Shown: positions 1 to 11,037, counted from the stretch's first letter. The stretch: 64,000 nt of DNA from an uncultured Flavobacteriaceae bacterium (GCA_947493175.1 CANLQD010000002.1:310001-374000); one strand, 5' to 3'. Notes: generated from the sequence alone by a model not told the origin. Program-made: numbers and translations.

Positions 1-322
1 TGAGATTACTGTAAAAAACATCGGTAAGTACTACTCTCGTTGCTTCGATCACTTCTGGAAAATCTTCCTTTACCGCAAATGCGATGGGAGGCGACGCCGC
101 TGCCGAATCAAAGCTTTCATCTTCTCTTTCGATAATCGTCTCTACACGAAAGATAGTGTCGGCCTGTTCGTGATGTTCGTCGTAGCCCATTTGCGCAAAG
201 ACATACAATAAAATAGAGAGGCAACTTACCGTACCAATCGTAAGGCCCAATAAATTGATGATGGTTTGTTGGGTGTTTTTTGTTAGGTTTCTCCAAGCAA
301 TTTTTAAATGGTTTTTAAACAT
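1..322 (-). CDS. ABC transporter permease, MacB/FtsX type (3' part beyond the window)
   Basis: The reading frame opens at the ATG whose complement is at 320-322 and stays open to the window edge, giving 107 residues. It begins MFKNHLKIAWRNL, nearly the same N-terminus as the upstream permeases, followed by one hydrophobic segment (about residues 20-45) and then the start of a periplasmic MacB_PCD-like domain (DTIFRVETI). By family it is an inner-membrane subunit that couples cytoplasmic ATP hydrolysis to periplasmic movement. It is the fifth permease of the run, read in the same direction 59 bases after the previous stop. Only the N-terminus is visible, so intactness cannot be judged. Confidence 0.85.
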   Translation of the reverse strand, partial: MFKNHLKIAWRNLTKNTQQTIINLLGLTIGTVSCLSILLYVFAQMGYDEHHEQADTIFRVETIIEREDESFDSAAASPPIAFAVKEDFPEVIEATRVVLTDVFYSNL

Positions 323-381
323 GACGGTCGTTTTTTGATGTTTTAAAAGTGCTGGGCACAAGTTGATTGATGGTTATTTGT

Positions 382-2814
382 TCATTCGGTACGCAAACTT
401 TTTACGGGGTTCACAATAGCGGCTTTAATGCTTTGGTAACTTACGGTCAACACGGCAATCACGATTGCCGATACTGCGGCGATAACGAGTACTCCCCATC
501 CGATCTCGATACGATAAGAGAAATCCTCGAGCCATTTATTCATTGCCAACCAACCTAAGGGTAGGGATATAAGGATGGCAACACCTACCAGTTTTAAAAA
601 ATCAGTCGTCAAGGTATATGTAATTTGCGTTACTGTGGCTCCCAGTACCTTTCGGACACCAATTTCCTTTTTACGCTTTTCCGCATTGAACGCGGCCAGT
701 CCGAACAAGCCTAAGCAAGCTATGAAAATCGACAGAAGTGTAAATGTCATGAAGATGTGGCCTAAACGTTGCTCTGCTTGGTAGGTGGTGTTGAAAGAAT
801 CTTCCATAAAGGTATAGGCAAATGGTTGGGATGGCACCAACCTTGTCCACACCTCTTCGATCTCCGCTACACTTTGTGATAGATTTGACACTTCTAGTTT
901 TATGGCCATATTTCCCGTAGAACGCCCTAGACTCAAACTTAGGGCCCCAATATCTTCCCTTAACGACCGAAAATGAAAATTCTCTACCACGCCGATAACC
1001 GTTAAGAATCGCCCATTTTCATCTCCTAAATCACTCGAGAGTCGCATCCCCAAAACTTCCTCTGGCGTAACACCAAGAAGGGAAACCGCAGTCTCATTAA
1101 TAAGTATGGCAGTAGAATCGGTAGCGCGTTGTTGGTTGAAATCACGGCCCGCGATAATTTTTAGGTTCAAGGCCGAAACATAGTCATGGTCTATCAACCA
1201 TCGTTGCATATTCACAGCGTTTTCTTGCTCTGTTGCCCCTTCCCTGAAAAAGGTGTAATCGGCTCGGCTAGAGGGTGTCGGCAGAAAGCTGGTCAAGGAA
1301 GCCTTCTTTACCTGGGCCAACTTTTCCACTTCTTCCTTAAATGCATCTGCGGTATCACCTGCTCCATAGACGTCGTTTATGATAAGTACCTGTTCCTTGG
1401 AAAAGCCCAGTTCCTTATTCTGTATAAAACGTATTTGCTGAAAAACAACGATAGTACCCACAATAAGAAAGATCGAAATAGCGAATTGAAAAACCACAAG
1501 GAAATTTCTAATATTTCCGCCACCAACATTATTTTCACCTAGTCCTTTAAGGACTTTGACCGGGATGAAACGAGACATGAAAAATGCGGGATACCAACCA
1601 GCAAATAAACTTAACAGTACGGTGGCGGCAAGGAGTAACATCCAGAAAAAAGGACTGGTAAAAGGAATGGTGATTTCCGTATCGGCCAGACGATTAAAAA
1701 AGGGCATGACCAAAAATGATACCAGCACTGCGATTACTAGTGAAATAAAGGAAATCAGTGCCGATTCTGTCAAAAATTGTTTTATCAAACCCGATCGATC
1801 TGAACCCAATGTTTTGCGAATACCTACTTCTTTGGCTCTTTTTAAAGAGTGGGCGGTAGATAAGTTCATAAAATTGACAGTTGCCAATAAAATCAAGAAT
1901 AGTCCTATAAACGAAAGAATGTAAATGTTTTGGATCGATCCATTTGCACTTAGTTCTATCCTAGCATCGGAATGCAAATGAATATCGGTAAGCGGAATGG
2001 TGTAGTAATTCAGGTAGTTTCCGGAAGCTTTGAAGTTTTCTTCAGTCATTCCGGGATAAATGGCCTGTACCCAGGGAATTAAATACTTGCCCAGCATAGC
2101 TCGTAACTGCGGCTGTATTTCGTTAATATTAGCGCTTGGTATGAGTTTTATAAACGTAAAATAATTATGACTGCCCCATTCGTTTTGTTGTGCATCTTCG
2201 TAGCCGGACATTGCCAGAAAGGCCGTATGATTTCTAAGTAGTGAGTTTTTGGGTAAATCTTCGATGACACCGGTAACCCGATAGGTATCGGTATTATCTA
2301 TCAGTAGTTCCTGCCCAACTGCGTTGTTGACACCGAAGTGTTTTTCGGCCGCTGTTCTGGTCAACACGATGGTATTTGGTTCTTCTAAGGCAGTTTTCTT
2401 ATTCCCAACCAATAGATCAAGGCCGAACATCTCGAAAAAATTAACATCTGCAAAAGCGGTGGCGAGTTCTTTGGAGTTATTTTGGGTATTACTTCGTCGT
2501 AGGAGCATACTCCCCAAATCCCTTATTCGAGTTGCCATCTCTATTTGCGAGAAATCGCTTTGCAACGCTGCAGCCATTGGCGCCGAAGTTTCTGCAGACC
2601 GGTTCGCGTCACCGCCAAATTTGATATCGGCATGAACACGATGTATGCGATCGGCGTCGTCAAACATGTTATCGTAATTCAATTCGTCATACAAATAAAG
2701 CGATATAAGCAACGCTCCGGCCATGCCTATTGCCAGGCCAAAAGTATTAAGGAATCTAAAAAATGGTTGCTTTTTAAGGCTTCTCCAGGCTATTTTTAAG
2801 TGATTCTTGAACAT
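382..2814 (-). CDS. ABC transporter permease, MacB/FtsX type
   Basis: This 810-residue protein has the layout of the Bacteroidota MacB-like permeases: an N-terminal membrane anchor (about 20-42), a MacB_PCD periplasmic domain, three membrane spans in the middle (about 290-420), a second anchor near 440, a second periplasmic domain and three C-terminal spans. Family landmarks are KEVGIRKTLGS in the first half and KEIGVRKVLGA in the second. It starts MFKNHLKIAWRSL and ends VKSLRTE like its neighbours. It lies in the minus-strand efflux operon, 60 bases after the preceding permease gene. The substrate cannot be read from sequence; family members export antibiotics, lipoproteins or peptides, or transmit mechanical force. 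Confidence 0.92.
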   Translation of the reverse strand: MFKNHLKIAWRSLKKQPFFRFLNTFGLAIGMAGALLISLYLYDELNYDNMFDDADRIHRVHADIKFGGDANRSAETSAPMAAALQSDFSQIEMATRIRDLGSMLLRRSNTQNNSKELATAFADVNFFEMFGLDLLVGNKKTALEEPNTIVLTRTAAEKHFGVNNAVGQELLIDNTDTYRVTGVIEDLPKNSLLRNHTAFLAMSGYEDAQQNEWGSHNYFTFIKLIPSANINEIQPQLRAMLGKYLIPWVQAIYPGMTEENFKASGNYLNYYTIPLTDIHLHSDARIELSANGSIQNIYILSFIGLFLILLATVNFMNLSTAHSLKRAKEVGIRKTLGSDRSGLIKQFLTESALISFISLVIAVLVSFLVMPFFNRLADTEITIPFTSPFFWMLLLAATVLLSLFAGWYPAFFMSRFIPVKVLKGLGENNVGGGNIRNFLVVFQFAISIFLIVGTIVVFQQIRFIQNKELGFSKEQVLIINDVYGAGDTADAFKEEVEKLAQVKKASLTSFLPTPSSRADYTFFREGATEQENAVNMQRWLIDHDYVSALNLKIIAGRDFNQQRATDSTAILINETAVSLLGVTPEEVLGMRLSSDLGDENGRFLTVIGVVENFHFRSLREDIGALSLSLGRSTGNMAIKLEVSNLSQSVAEIEEVWTRLVPSQPFAYTFMEDSFNTTYQAEQRLGHIFMTFTLLSIFIACLGLFGLAAFNAEKRKKEIGVRKVLGATVTQITYTLTTDFLKLVGVAILISLPLGWLAMNKWLEDFSYRIEIGWGVLVIAAVSAIVIAVLTVSYQSIKAAIVNPVKSLRTE

Positions 2815-2874
2815 AATATTCGTTTCTTGATGACTACATTGCTATACTCGGGACGGTTCATGATGATTTGATTT

Positions 2875-5310
2875 TTATTCCGAGCGTAGGCTCTTTGACG
2901 GTTGGGTCAAGGCCGCTTTAATCGATTGATAACTTATGGTGAAAAGGGCGATTACAATTGCAATAATGGCTCCCAGCGCAACCGATTCCCAGCCCATTTT
3001 GATACGATAGGCGTAATCTTGCAACCATCTGGACATCATATACCATGCAATAGGGGCGGCTATACCTATGGCGATTACTATAAGTTTTAAAAAATCAACG
3101 GTAAGCAGTCTATAGACATTCTGTAAAGTGGCTCCCAGCACCAATCGAATACTGATCTCTTTTCGCCGTTGCTCGACCATAAAGGCAGATAAGGCAAAAA
3201 GACCTAGGCAAGCTACGAAAATGGCCAAAACGGCAAACGAAATAAAAATGGTCTTTATACGGCTTACATTGGCATACATTTTAGCAAAAGAGTCGTCCAT
3301 AAAAGCGTATCGCAACTCCATATTGGGCATGAATTCCTTCCAGGTATTTTTAAGGGATGTGGTAAAGCCGGCAAGGTCGGTGGTGCTTACTTTTATCGAG
3401 GTAATAGTGGGGCTAATTCCCTGAAAAAAGCATAGCGGCTCTACCTTTTGCTTCATCGTATTGAAATTGAAGTCTTTTACTACTCCGATGATTTCAAATA
3501 AATTGCCGTACCGTGAGATTTTTTTTCCAATAGGATTTTTCAGGTGAAGCTTTTCTACCATCGTTTCATTAACGATAGTGGCTTGACTGTCAGAAGCCCT
3601 GTCTTCGGAAAAATTCCTTCCGGCTACCAAGGTCATTCCCATTGTCTGCAAGTAGTCTTCATCTACGATCCATGCCTGTCCGAAAACGGTTTCATCGATA
3701 TTGTCGCGTCCTTCGTTTACAAATCCGTTTCCATTTCTTTTGGTACCTTCAATAGGTAGGTAATCACTAATACTTACACTGACTACTCCGTTCAAATCTT
3801 CCATCTCATCCTTAAAGGTTTCGATTTTATCTCCCAACATATTCGTGCCGTACAATTGAAGTACTTGATCTTTCTCAAAACCGATTTTTGAATTCAGAAT
3901 GAAATCCATTTGATTATTAACCACCAACGTACCAATGATAAGGATAATCGAAATCGAAAATTGCAAAACGACCAGACCACTGCGCAAACTACTTGATTTG
4001 CTCCCTGAAGCCAATCTTCCTTTAAGTACGGCACTAGGCTTAAATCTCGATAGGTAAAAAGATGGATACAACCCGGCTACTACCCCTACAAAAAGGGCAC
4101 TGGCCAGTATTATTGGTAGAAAGAGGGGGCTTGTAAAAGGGATATTCAACTCTTTACCCGACATGTCTCTAAAAATCGGTAATGCCAAAAATGAAAGTAC
4201 CACACCGAACATAAATGCGATGAGCGTTATAAGTGCCGATTCGGTTAAAAATTGACCGATCAGATACCTTCTTGGTGAACCGACCACTTTTTTTATGCCC
4301 ACTTCCTTAGCTCTATTGGCCGATTTCGCCGTGGATAGGTTAATGAAGTTGATACTAGCAATCACTAAAATGAAAAGGGCGACAATTCCAAAAATCCATA
4401 TGATTTTGATGTCGTTTCGAGTGCTTGCCTCAAAACTGATCTTGCCAGAGCGTAGATTAATATCAGCTAGTTTTTGCAGTCGAATGCTAAACGCCTCATC
4501 TGCGTTTTCCGGGATGATGAAACCTGCTGTTTCCATGGCCGGTTTCAAATAAGTCTGGATCAAATGATCGGACATTTTATCTTGAAACGCTACATAGTCG
4601 GTATCGGGCCTCAACTCCAGATAGGTGTAGTAATTGTTCTGTATCCATCTTGTTTGTTCCCCTTCACCAAATTCCACACCCGCTAGGGTGATAAAGAAAT
4701 CATAGTCCATATGGGAATTACTAGCAAAATCTTTCATGACCCCATTGATGCGAAAAGGCGTCTCGTTATCCCCATTTAGATAGATAGACCGCCCCACGGG
4801 ATTACTTTTCCCAAAATACTTTTTCGACATTTTATGGGAAATCACTAGAGTACCAGGTTCCGCTAGAGCGGAACTCGCTTCACCATAAACCATGGCTATG
4901 TCCATGATGTCGATGATCGATTGGTCCGCGTAAGCGAATCCTTCCTCGTGGTGTTGCATTTGCTCGCCATCAATCCGAATCTCATTGCTCCCGGCGCCAT
5001 AGAAAAGGTCATTGTCATTAATTCTTCCCGCATTAACGACTTCGCCAAAATCGGCCTTTAGCGTACTCCCGGTATTTGCTGAAAAATGAACTCCATCGTC
5101 AATTTTTCCATCCCGTGCATCCCTATTGAGCATTCTATAAATGTTCGAGGCATTGGTAACGTTGGCATCATAGGTACTTTCATGAATGATGTACACTGAA
5201 ATTAAGATGCATGCAGCTACACCAATACTAAGACCCACAATGTTGATGAGTGTGAAACCCTTGTTTTTCAGGAGGTTTCTCCAAGCTATTTTCAAATGAT
5301 TTTTAAACAT
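2875..5310 (-). CDS. ABC transporter permease, MacB/FtsX type
   Basis: This 811-residue paralogue has the same two-half architecture as the adjacent permeases: first anchor at about 20-42, conserved KEVGIKKVVGS after the first periplasmic domain, a second periplasmic domain and KEISIRLVLGA before the last spans. It starts MFKNHLKIAWRNL and ends SKSLRSE. The gap of 54 bases to the previous stop suggests one transcript. The paralogues differ most in the periplasmic domains, which suggests different partners or cargo rather than simple gene dosage (inference). No frameshift or missing segment is visible. Confidence 0.92.
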   Translation of the reverse strand: MFKNHLKIAWRNLLKNKGFTLINIVGLSIGVAACILISVYIIHESTYDANVTNASNIYRMLNRDARDGKIDDGVHFSANTGSTLKADFGEVVNAGRINDNDLFYGAGSNEIRIDGEQMQHHEEGFAYADQSIIDIMDIAMVYGEASSALAEPGTLVISHKMSKKYFGKSNPVGRSIYLNGDNETPFRINGVMKDFASNSHMDYDFFITLAGVEFGEGEQTRWIQNNYYTYLELRPDTDYVAFQDKMSDHLIQTYLKPAMETAGFIIPENADEAFSIRLQKLADINLRSGKISFEASTRNDIKIIWIFGIVALFILVIASINFINLSTAKSANRAKEVGIKKVVGSPRRYLIGQFLTESALITLIAFMFGVVLSFLALPIFRDMSGKELNIPFTSPLFLPIILASALFVGVVAGLYPSFYLSRFKPSAVLKGRLASGSKSSSLRSGLVVLQFSISIILIIGTLVVNNQMDFILNSKIGFEKDQVLQLYGTNMLGDKIETFKDEMEDLNGVVSVSISDYLPIEGTKRNGNGFVNEGRDNIDETVFGQAWIVDEDYLQTMGMTLVAGRNFSEDRASDSQATIVNETMVEKLHLKNPIGKKISRYGNLFEIIGVVKDFNFNTMKQKVEPLCFFQGISPTITSIKVSTTDLAGFTTSLKNTWKEFMPNMELRYAFMDDSFAKMYANVSRIKTIFISFAVLAIFVACLGLFALSAFMVEQRRKEISIRLVLGATLQNVYRLLTVDFLKLIVIAIGIAAPIAWYMMSRWLQDYAYRIKMGWESVALGAIIAIVIALFTISYQSIKAALTQPSKSLRSE

Positions 5311-5364
5311 AGTATTCGTTTTATGAATGCCACATAAGGCAAGTGATGTTACTAAAACTCCATA

Positions 5365-7749
5365 TTATTCGGTATGCAAACTTTTAACGGGACTCGCGGT
5401 TGCCACTTTCAATGTCTGATAGCTAATGGTAGCTAAGGCTATCATTAGAACTACGCCTACGGCGATTACAAAATACCACCATTCAACCTCTGTACGATAT
5501 GTATAGCCTTGTAGCCATTTTTCCATGAAGTACCAGGTTGGGGGCGTTGCCACTAAACCGGCTATTACGATGAGTTTTATAAAGTCTACTGAAAACAATG
5601 CCAGGATACTGCGGACATTGCTGCCCAAAACTTTCCGAATCCCGATTTCCCTAGTCCGTTGACCAACAAAAAATAGAATCAAGCCATAAAGCCCCAAGCA
5701 CCCTATCAAAATGGCCAAACCCGAAAACACCTTCGAAAGCGATAAATAGCGTTGCTCACGTTCGTACTGTTCGGCTACCCGTTCATCTAAAAATCGATAC
5801 TCGAAAATATATCCATCGAATGTCTGTGACCAGCGGTTGTCTATTTGTTCCAAAACCTGTTTGGTGTTTTTTCCATTGATTTTGAGAGCAATCTCACCAT
5901 AAGCATTGGTATATGGTGCAATGAAGGCCGGGCTTATAGCTTCTGTAAAGCTCTGGTCATGAAAATTTTGGACCACACCAACTATGGTCGCCTTAAGGCT
6001 TGCGCCGTTTAGGGCAATTTGCTTTCCGAGTATTTCCTCAGTTGATGTTAGACCTAATTTTTGTGCCAGCTTTTTATTTACCACCACCTCGTCGATGGTG
6101 TCCTTTTTAATAAAATTTCTGCCTGCTATCAATTCAAGACCAAAGGTTTTAATATAGTCCTCGTCACCTAACTTGGCTTGAATATTGAACTCTTCATTTT
6201 CAGGTCGGGTGCTATAACGCAAACCAGTGCCCCAATTGTTTGTAGCCGCTCCTGGGCTACTAAGGCAATTCGAAACCTGTTCTACCCCTGCAATTTGTAG
6301 TAGCCTATTCTTTAAACCATAAAGGGTTTCCTCTTCGATATCACTTGGGATATCTACCATCACAATGGAGTCTTTATCAAAACCTAGATCAGAATCTATA
6401 GCATAATCGATTTGTCTTGCAATGACAATTGTAGAGGCAATTAATATAATGGATATCGAAAATTGGGCAACGACCAATATCTTACGAGTTGTAGCACCCC
6501 CGGTATCCCCGTGTTTTAACTTTCCCTTGAGTGCTAAAACCGGTACGATTCGACTCATCAATATTCCCGGATAACTACCAGATAAAAATGCAACCACGAA
6601 TAAGACCAAAACTATAAAACCAATGAATTCAAAGCTCCATAGTTCATTAAACGATAGTTGAATTTGAAAAAGTTCATTGAATGCAGGTAACGATAACATG
6701 GCGAATAAAAAGCCCAAGCCCAATGCAAAAAGACTTATGATAAAGGTTTCTGACAAAAACTGCCAAAACAAATGTTGTTTGAAACTACCCAGTACTTTTC
6801 GAATGCCAATTTCCTTGGAGCGATAAAAAGCCTGTGCTGTAGATATGTTGATAAAATTGATGCCGGCGATTACTATAAGAAAAAGCCCCACAACGGTGAA
6901 AACCCAAAGGAGTACGGGATCTAGTCCACCGTAGGCCGGATTAAAATGGATGTCATCTAGTGGTTGTAACCTATAAACATGTTTACTCTTACTATCCGGA
7001 CGGTATTTTTTGGGGAGCTCAACCAATGCGGATTCGATGGCCGTGATATCCTGATTCGGTCTTAGCAGGGCAAAACATTGTAAATTGGTGGTGATACCGT
7101 TCCAACTTTCCTCTGCGGCGAATTCAAATACATCTATGAGGTTTTCAAAAGAAATAAACAATTGGCTGTTAAAATGAGATGTCTTGGGCAGGTTTTTTAA
7201 TACTCCTGTAATGGTAATCGTTTTATCATTCTCCAAAACGAATGTGTTTCCAACGACATCTGCCCTTCCATACATTTTAAGTGCCATTCTCTCGGTAACA
7301 ACTGCCGTGTTGGGCTCATTCAGGGCGACTTTCTGCCCGCCATATACCAAAGGAAAACTGAAAATTTCGAAAAAATCCTGTTCTACATACGCAAGGTCCT
7401 CCTTGAGCTTGTTTAGATTTCCGTTTTGATCGACATCAATAAGTGAACCGTCCTGAAAGACAATTTTGGCCACTTTTTCCGTATAATCATAATCTTCGCG
7501 AAAGACCTTGGCAAAACCCGGAGGAACACTAGCATCGAATTCTACGGCGTCTCGATGTTGTTCTGTGTTCACTCGATAAATCCGATCTGCGTTTGCGTGG
7601 AATTTATCAAAAGCCAGGTTGTGATTCAGAAATAAATAGATTAAAATACTGCTGCCAAAACCAATTGCAAGCCCTACTATATTTATCATCGCGAATACCT
7701 TGCGTTTCACCAAGGTTCTCCATGCAATCTTGAAATAGTTTTTTAACAT
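5365..7749 (-). CDS. ABC transporter permease, MacB/FtsX type
   Basis: This 794-residue paralogue starts MLKNYFKIAWRTL and ends VKSLHTE. It has the N-terminal anchor, MacB_PCD-like domain, central FtsX spans with KEIGIRKVLGS, then the second half with REIGIRKVLGS. The two FtsX signature segments are almost identical to each other, as expected for a protein built from an internal duplication. It follows the upstream permease by only 17 bases. It would act in the inner membrane with the ATPase encoded at 10254-10949. Confidence 0.92.
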   Translation of the reverse strand: MLKNYFKIAWRTLVKRKVFAMINIVGLAIGFGSSILIYLFLNHNLAFDKFHANADRIYRVNTEQHRDAVEFDASVPPGFAKVFREDYDYTEKVAKIVFQDGSLIDVDQNGNLNKLKEDLAYVEQDFFEIFSFPLVYGGQKVALNEPNTAVVTERMALKMYGRADVVGNTFVLENDKTITITGVLKNLPKTSHFNSQLFISFENLIDVFEFAAEESWNGITTNLQCFALLRPNQDITAIESALVELPKKYRPDSKSKHVYRLQPLDDIHFNPAYGGLDPVLLWVFTVVGLFLIVIAGINFINISTAQAFYRSKEIGIRKVLGSFKQHLFWQFLSETFIISLFALGLGFLFAMLSLPAFNELFQIQLSFNELWSFEFIGFIVLVLFVVAFLSGSYPGILMSRIVPVLALKGKLKHGDTGGATTRKILVVAQFSISIILIASTIVIARQIDYAIDSDLGFDKDSIVMVDIPSDIEEETLYGLKNRLLQIAGVEQVSNCLSSPGAATNNWGTGLRYSTRPENEEFNIQAKLGDEDYIKTFGLELIAGRNFIKKDTIDEVVVNKKLAQKLGLTSTEEILGKQIALNGASLKATIVGVVQNFHDQSFTEAISPAFIAPYTNAYGEIALKINGKNTKQVLEQIDNRWSQTFDGYIFEYRFLDERVAEQYEREQRYLSLSKVFSGLAILIGCLGLYGLILFFVGQRTREIGIRKVLGSNVRSILALFSVDFIKLIVIAGLVATPPTWYFMEKWLQGYTYRTEVEWWYFVIAVGVVLMIALATISYQTLKVATASPVKSLHTE

Positions 7750-7766
7750 GACTCTTTATTTTTTGC

Positions 7767-10190
7767 TTATTCCGTACGAAGACTTTTTACTGGGTTGGCC
7801 ATAGCAGCTTTCATCGATTGAAAACTTACCGTAACGATGGTCAGCACAAAACATACAACCCCAGATATCCCTAACATCCACCATTTAAAATCTATGTGGT
7901 AGGCAAAGTCAGATAGCCATCCGCTTAATACATACCAGCTTATAGGGGCGGCCACTAGGAGTCCTATCAACACTAATTTCACAAAGTCTTGAGATAAGAG
8001 ATATAATAATTGAATAACACTTGACCCAAGTACTTTTCGAATGCCAATTTCCTTTGTCCTGCTTTTTGCAACAAACGCACTCATGGCAAAAAGCCCCATA
8101 AACGCTAATAATACGACGATGGTCGAAAAGAAATTTAACAGTTTGAAATGCCCCATATCCTTTTCGAAAAATCGCATAAACTTATCGTTTAGGATATTAA
8201 ATTCCATAGGGGTTTTTGGGTCGAACGCATCGTTTACTTCACGAATCGCAGCGATAGTACTTGCCCAATTAGAGGTCTTTATTTGTAGCGTATAATAGTC
8301 AATTGAATGTATGGGGTTGTTCCAGTTCCCAACAATGAGTGGTTTTAGCTTGGTTCTGAAGTCTTCCATTTGAAAATCCTCGAGTACGCCTGCTATTTGT
8401 GCCCTAAAAGGCTTTTCTAAATTTTGGGTGTTGCCACCATAGTTTACAATGGGGACCTCGATCAATTGACCGATCGGATTTTTGAGTCCCAACGCAGCCA
8501 CAGCGGATTTGTTGATCAGTACTTTGGAACTATCAGCGGGTGTGCCGGCAAAATTTGCTCCACTTGATAAATTGATATTGTAGGTTTCCAAGAAATCCTG
8601 ATCAACTCCTAAAAAGAGTAAATCTTTTGCCGATGCGTTGTCTTGACCAACTCTTTTCGCTTTGACCAAAGGAATGTTTTTCCATTCTCCGGGCACCCTC
8701 GAACTCACACTCACCGCACTTACCTCCGGAATTCTAGCAAACTCTGTTTTGATGGCTTTAAACTGATTTCTTAGAATTCGACTATTAATGTCTACCGTTG
8801 CCAAACCTTTCTTTTCGAATCCTAGTTCTCGACTTTCCAGAAACTTCATTTGCCCGTTAAAAACAAGGGAAGCGGTCAAAAATATAATTACGGCTATGAA
8901 CTGAAACCCTAGCATAAACCGGCGAAATGGTAATTTGGAACCTATGTTTACGGTATTTTTTAATGAAGAAGATGCCCCCGTTCTTATGATAAGCCAAAAA
9001 GGATATGCTACCGATAGTAAACTCAATACCAGTCCTGAGCATATCACTATTATGATACCAAGCTTGGGGATATGGGCAATATTCAAGTTGGTGCCAAACC
9101 AATTTTGGATTAGCGGTTGGCCGATCCAAAGAAATGCATAGGCCAACAACATCGATATTGAAATGAGCAATAGGCTTTCGGTTATAAATTGCTGTAGTAG
9201 CTGATACTTGCCTGCTCCGACAATTTGCCTTAACCCTATCTCCTTTGCACGATCAATAAAGGCAATATTCAATAAGCCTGCATAGTTAAAACAAGCCACC
9301 AGAAGAATAAGAATGCCGACCCAAAAAAACAAACGTACATACAATCCATTTCCCTTGGATTTGTTCATTTCGCCCTCCACTTCATTTTCGTAAAGGTGTA
9401 TATCCTGTACCGGTTGTAGCGTGTATTTGCTATTAAAAGCCCTATCTGTCGGATAATTATTTTTAGCCAGTAAAGTAACTTTTTCCGAAAGGGCATCTAC
9501 CTTGGCATCCGGTAGGACTTTGAAATAGGTAATCAATTCGTTTCGACTCCAATCGGAGGCCATGAATTCATCGAACCATTCGAAAACTTCCGAAGCCATT
9601 TGGGTGGTAAGGAACACCAAGTTTTCCAAATGTGAGTTTTCAGGGAAATCGTCTAGCACACCAACAACGGGATAATCGCCGTAGGTAGTTTTCAAAATTT
9701 GACCAAGTGCCTCCTTGTTTCCAAAATAGAGCTCCTTTGTTGATTTGGTTAAAACAATGCCATTCGGCCTATTTGATAAATCCTCGACGGAGCCTTCTAA
9801 CAGCGGAAAATGAAAAACGTTAAAAAATTGATCATCAAGAATAGCGAGTTGCTGATGTGTAACGGTAGAAGGGTCGTTTCCGACGTTAGCCCTTCCTATG
9901 TATAGTAACTGTGTTTGATTTTCAACTTCGTCGAATAGTGTTTTTGATTCAATCCCTATTTTTGGAGGTGATTGTGCCAGCTCCCGTGAGGTACCGTTCT
10001 CATCTACCGTCTTTTGAAGTAATCGAAAGACCCCATTGTGCTCTTGATCAAAAGAAGTCTCCTTTAGGACATAGGCGTTCAAAAGAAAGAAACAAAAGAA
10101 GCCCAAGGTAAGGCCAAAAACATTGATAAGGCTGAAGGCTGCATGGTTTTTAAGATACCTGATCGCTACCTTGAAATGATTCGTAAACAT
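7767..10190 (-). CDS. ABC transporter permease, MacB/FtsX type (first permease of the operon)
   Basis: This 807-residue protein is the permease nearest the ATPase gene and the most divergent of the set (MFTNHFKVAIRYLKNH at the start, and LGLTLGFFCFFLLNAY in the first span). It keeps the diagnostic segments KEIGLRQIVGA in the first half and KEIGIRKVLGS in the second, and ends VKSLRTE. The gap to the ATPase gene is 63 bases. Position next to the ATPase makes it the likely core partner, with the other permeases as alternative or accessory subunits (inference). Confidence 0.9.
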   Translation of the reverse strand: MFTNHFKVAIRYLKNHAAFSLINVFGLTLGFFCFFLLNAYVLKETSFDQEHNGVFRLLQKTVDENGTSRELAQSPPKIGIESKTLFDEVENQTQLLYIGRANVGNDPSTVTHQQLAILDDQFFNVFHFPLLEGSVEDLSNRPNGIVLTKSTKELYFGNKEALGQILKTTYGDYPVVGVLDDFPENSHLENLVFLTTQMASEVFEWFDEFMASDWSRNELITYFKVLPDAKVDALSEKVTLLAKNNYPTDRAFNSKYTLQPVQDIHLYENEVEGEMNKSKGNGLYVRLFFWVGILILLVACFNYAGLLNIAFIDRAKEIGLRQIVGAGKYQLLQQFITESLLLISISMLLAYAFLWIGQPLIQNWFGTNLNIAHIPKLGIIIVICSGLVLSLLSVAYPFWLIIRTGASSSLKNTVNIGSKLPFRRFMLGFQFIAVIIFLTASLVFNGQMKFLESRELGFEKKGLATVDINSRILRNQFKAIKTEFARIPEVSAVSVSSRVPGEWKNIPLVKAKRVGQDNASAKDLLFLGVDQDFLETYNINLSSGANFAGTPADSSKVLINKSAVAALGLKNPIGQLIEVPIVNYGGNTQNLEKPFRAQIAGVLEDFQMEDFRTKLKPLIVGNWNNPIHSIDYYTLQIKTSNWASTIAAIREVNDAFDPKTPMEFNILNDKFMRFFEKDMGHFKLLNFFSTIVVLLAFMGLFAMSAFVAKSRTKEIGIRKVLGSSVIQLLYLLSQDFVKLVLIGLLVAAPISWYVLSGWLSDFAYHIDFKWWMLGISGVVCFVLTIVTVSFQSMKAAMANPVKSLRTE

Positions 10191-10253
10191 ATTGATTTGA
10201 TTGATGAATAAACCTTTACATCCCAGAGGTTTTAAAACCCCATGGGTTCGCTT

Positions 10254-10949
10254 CTATACGGTTGCCCCCACAGCCCTATTCTGGCTTTCGGTAACTATCT
10301 GCCCGTCAAATAGGTTAATAACCCTATGGGCATAGTGCGAATCACGATCCGAGTGCGTTACCATTACAATGGTGGTTCCCTCTTGATTTAATTCGGTCAA
10401 TAGGTTCATTACCTCTATACCATTTTTGGAATCTAGGTTTCCCGTAGGCTCATCTGCAAGAATCAGCTTGGGGTTTGTTACAACGGCCCTGGCGATGGCT
10501 ACACGCTGTTGTTGCCCCCCTGAAAGTTGGTGTGGAAAGTGTTTTTCACGATGGGCGATTTTCATACGTTCCAGGACTTTCATGACCTTTTCCTTTCGTT
10601 CCGACTTTCCCATCTTAAGGTAAATTAACGGTAGCTCTACATTTTCAAAGACCGTTAGTTCATCGATAAGGTTAAAGCTCTGGAAAACAAAGCCTAAATT
10701 CCCTTTTCGCAACTCGGTACGTTGTCTTTCTTTGAGTCCGCCCACCTCATGACCGGCAAATTGATAGCTCCCCTCAGTGGGGTTGTCCAGCATTCCGATA
10801 ATATTGAGCAGGGTCGATTTGCCGCAACCAGAAGGCCCCATGATAGCGGCAAACTCCCCCTCCTCTACTTTTAAGTTCACATTGTTCAAGGCCAACGTTT
10901 CTACCTCTTCGGTTCTAAAACTCTTTTTTAGGTTTTGAATCTGTATCAT
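10254..10949 (-). CDS. ABC transporter ATP-binding protein, MacB/LolD type
   Basis: This 231-residue cytoplasmic ATPase has Walker A GPSGCGKS (about 38-45), a Q-loop in [12 protein letters not shown], signature LSGGQQQR, Walker [13 protein letters not shown] and switch histidine in VMVTHS. The [11 protein letters not shown] segment after Walker A and the absence of a fused permease place it in the MacB/LolD branch that powers MacB-FtsX permeases. It is the only ATPase for at least five permeases in this operon, so it is either shared or the permeases act as hetero-dimers. The ATG is preceded by an 88-base gap from the adaptor gene. Confidence 0.95.
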   Translation of the reverse strand: MIQIQNLKKSFRTEEVETLALNNVNLKVEEGEFAAIMGPSGCGKSTLLNIIGMLDNPTEGSYQFAGHEVGGLKERQRTELRKGNLGFVFQSFNLIDELTVFENVELPLIYLKMGKSERKEKVMKVLERMKIAHREKHFPHQLSGGQQQRVAIARAVVTNPKLILADEPTGNLDSKNGIEVMNLLTELNQEGTTIVMVTHSDRDSHYAHRVINLFDGQIVTESQNRAVGATV

Positions 10950-11037
10950 GTTTCGATCGATTTTGTTTAAATTAAAGACTACGTTATTTTCGTTTCGTAA
11001 CAGTTTGATGGCTATTTAGCCGAAAATTGTTCATTTT

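Noticed and set aside
1..322. Left-edge permease as a pseudogene fragment
   Set aside because: The frame is open to the window edge, so truncation is due to the window.
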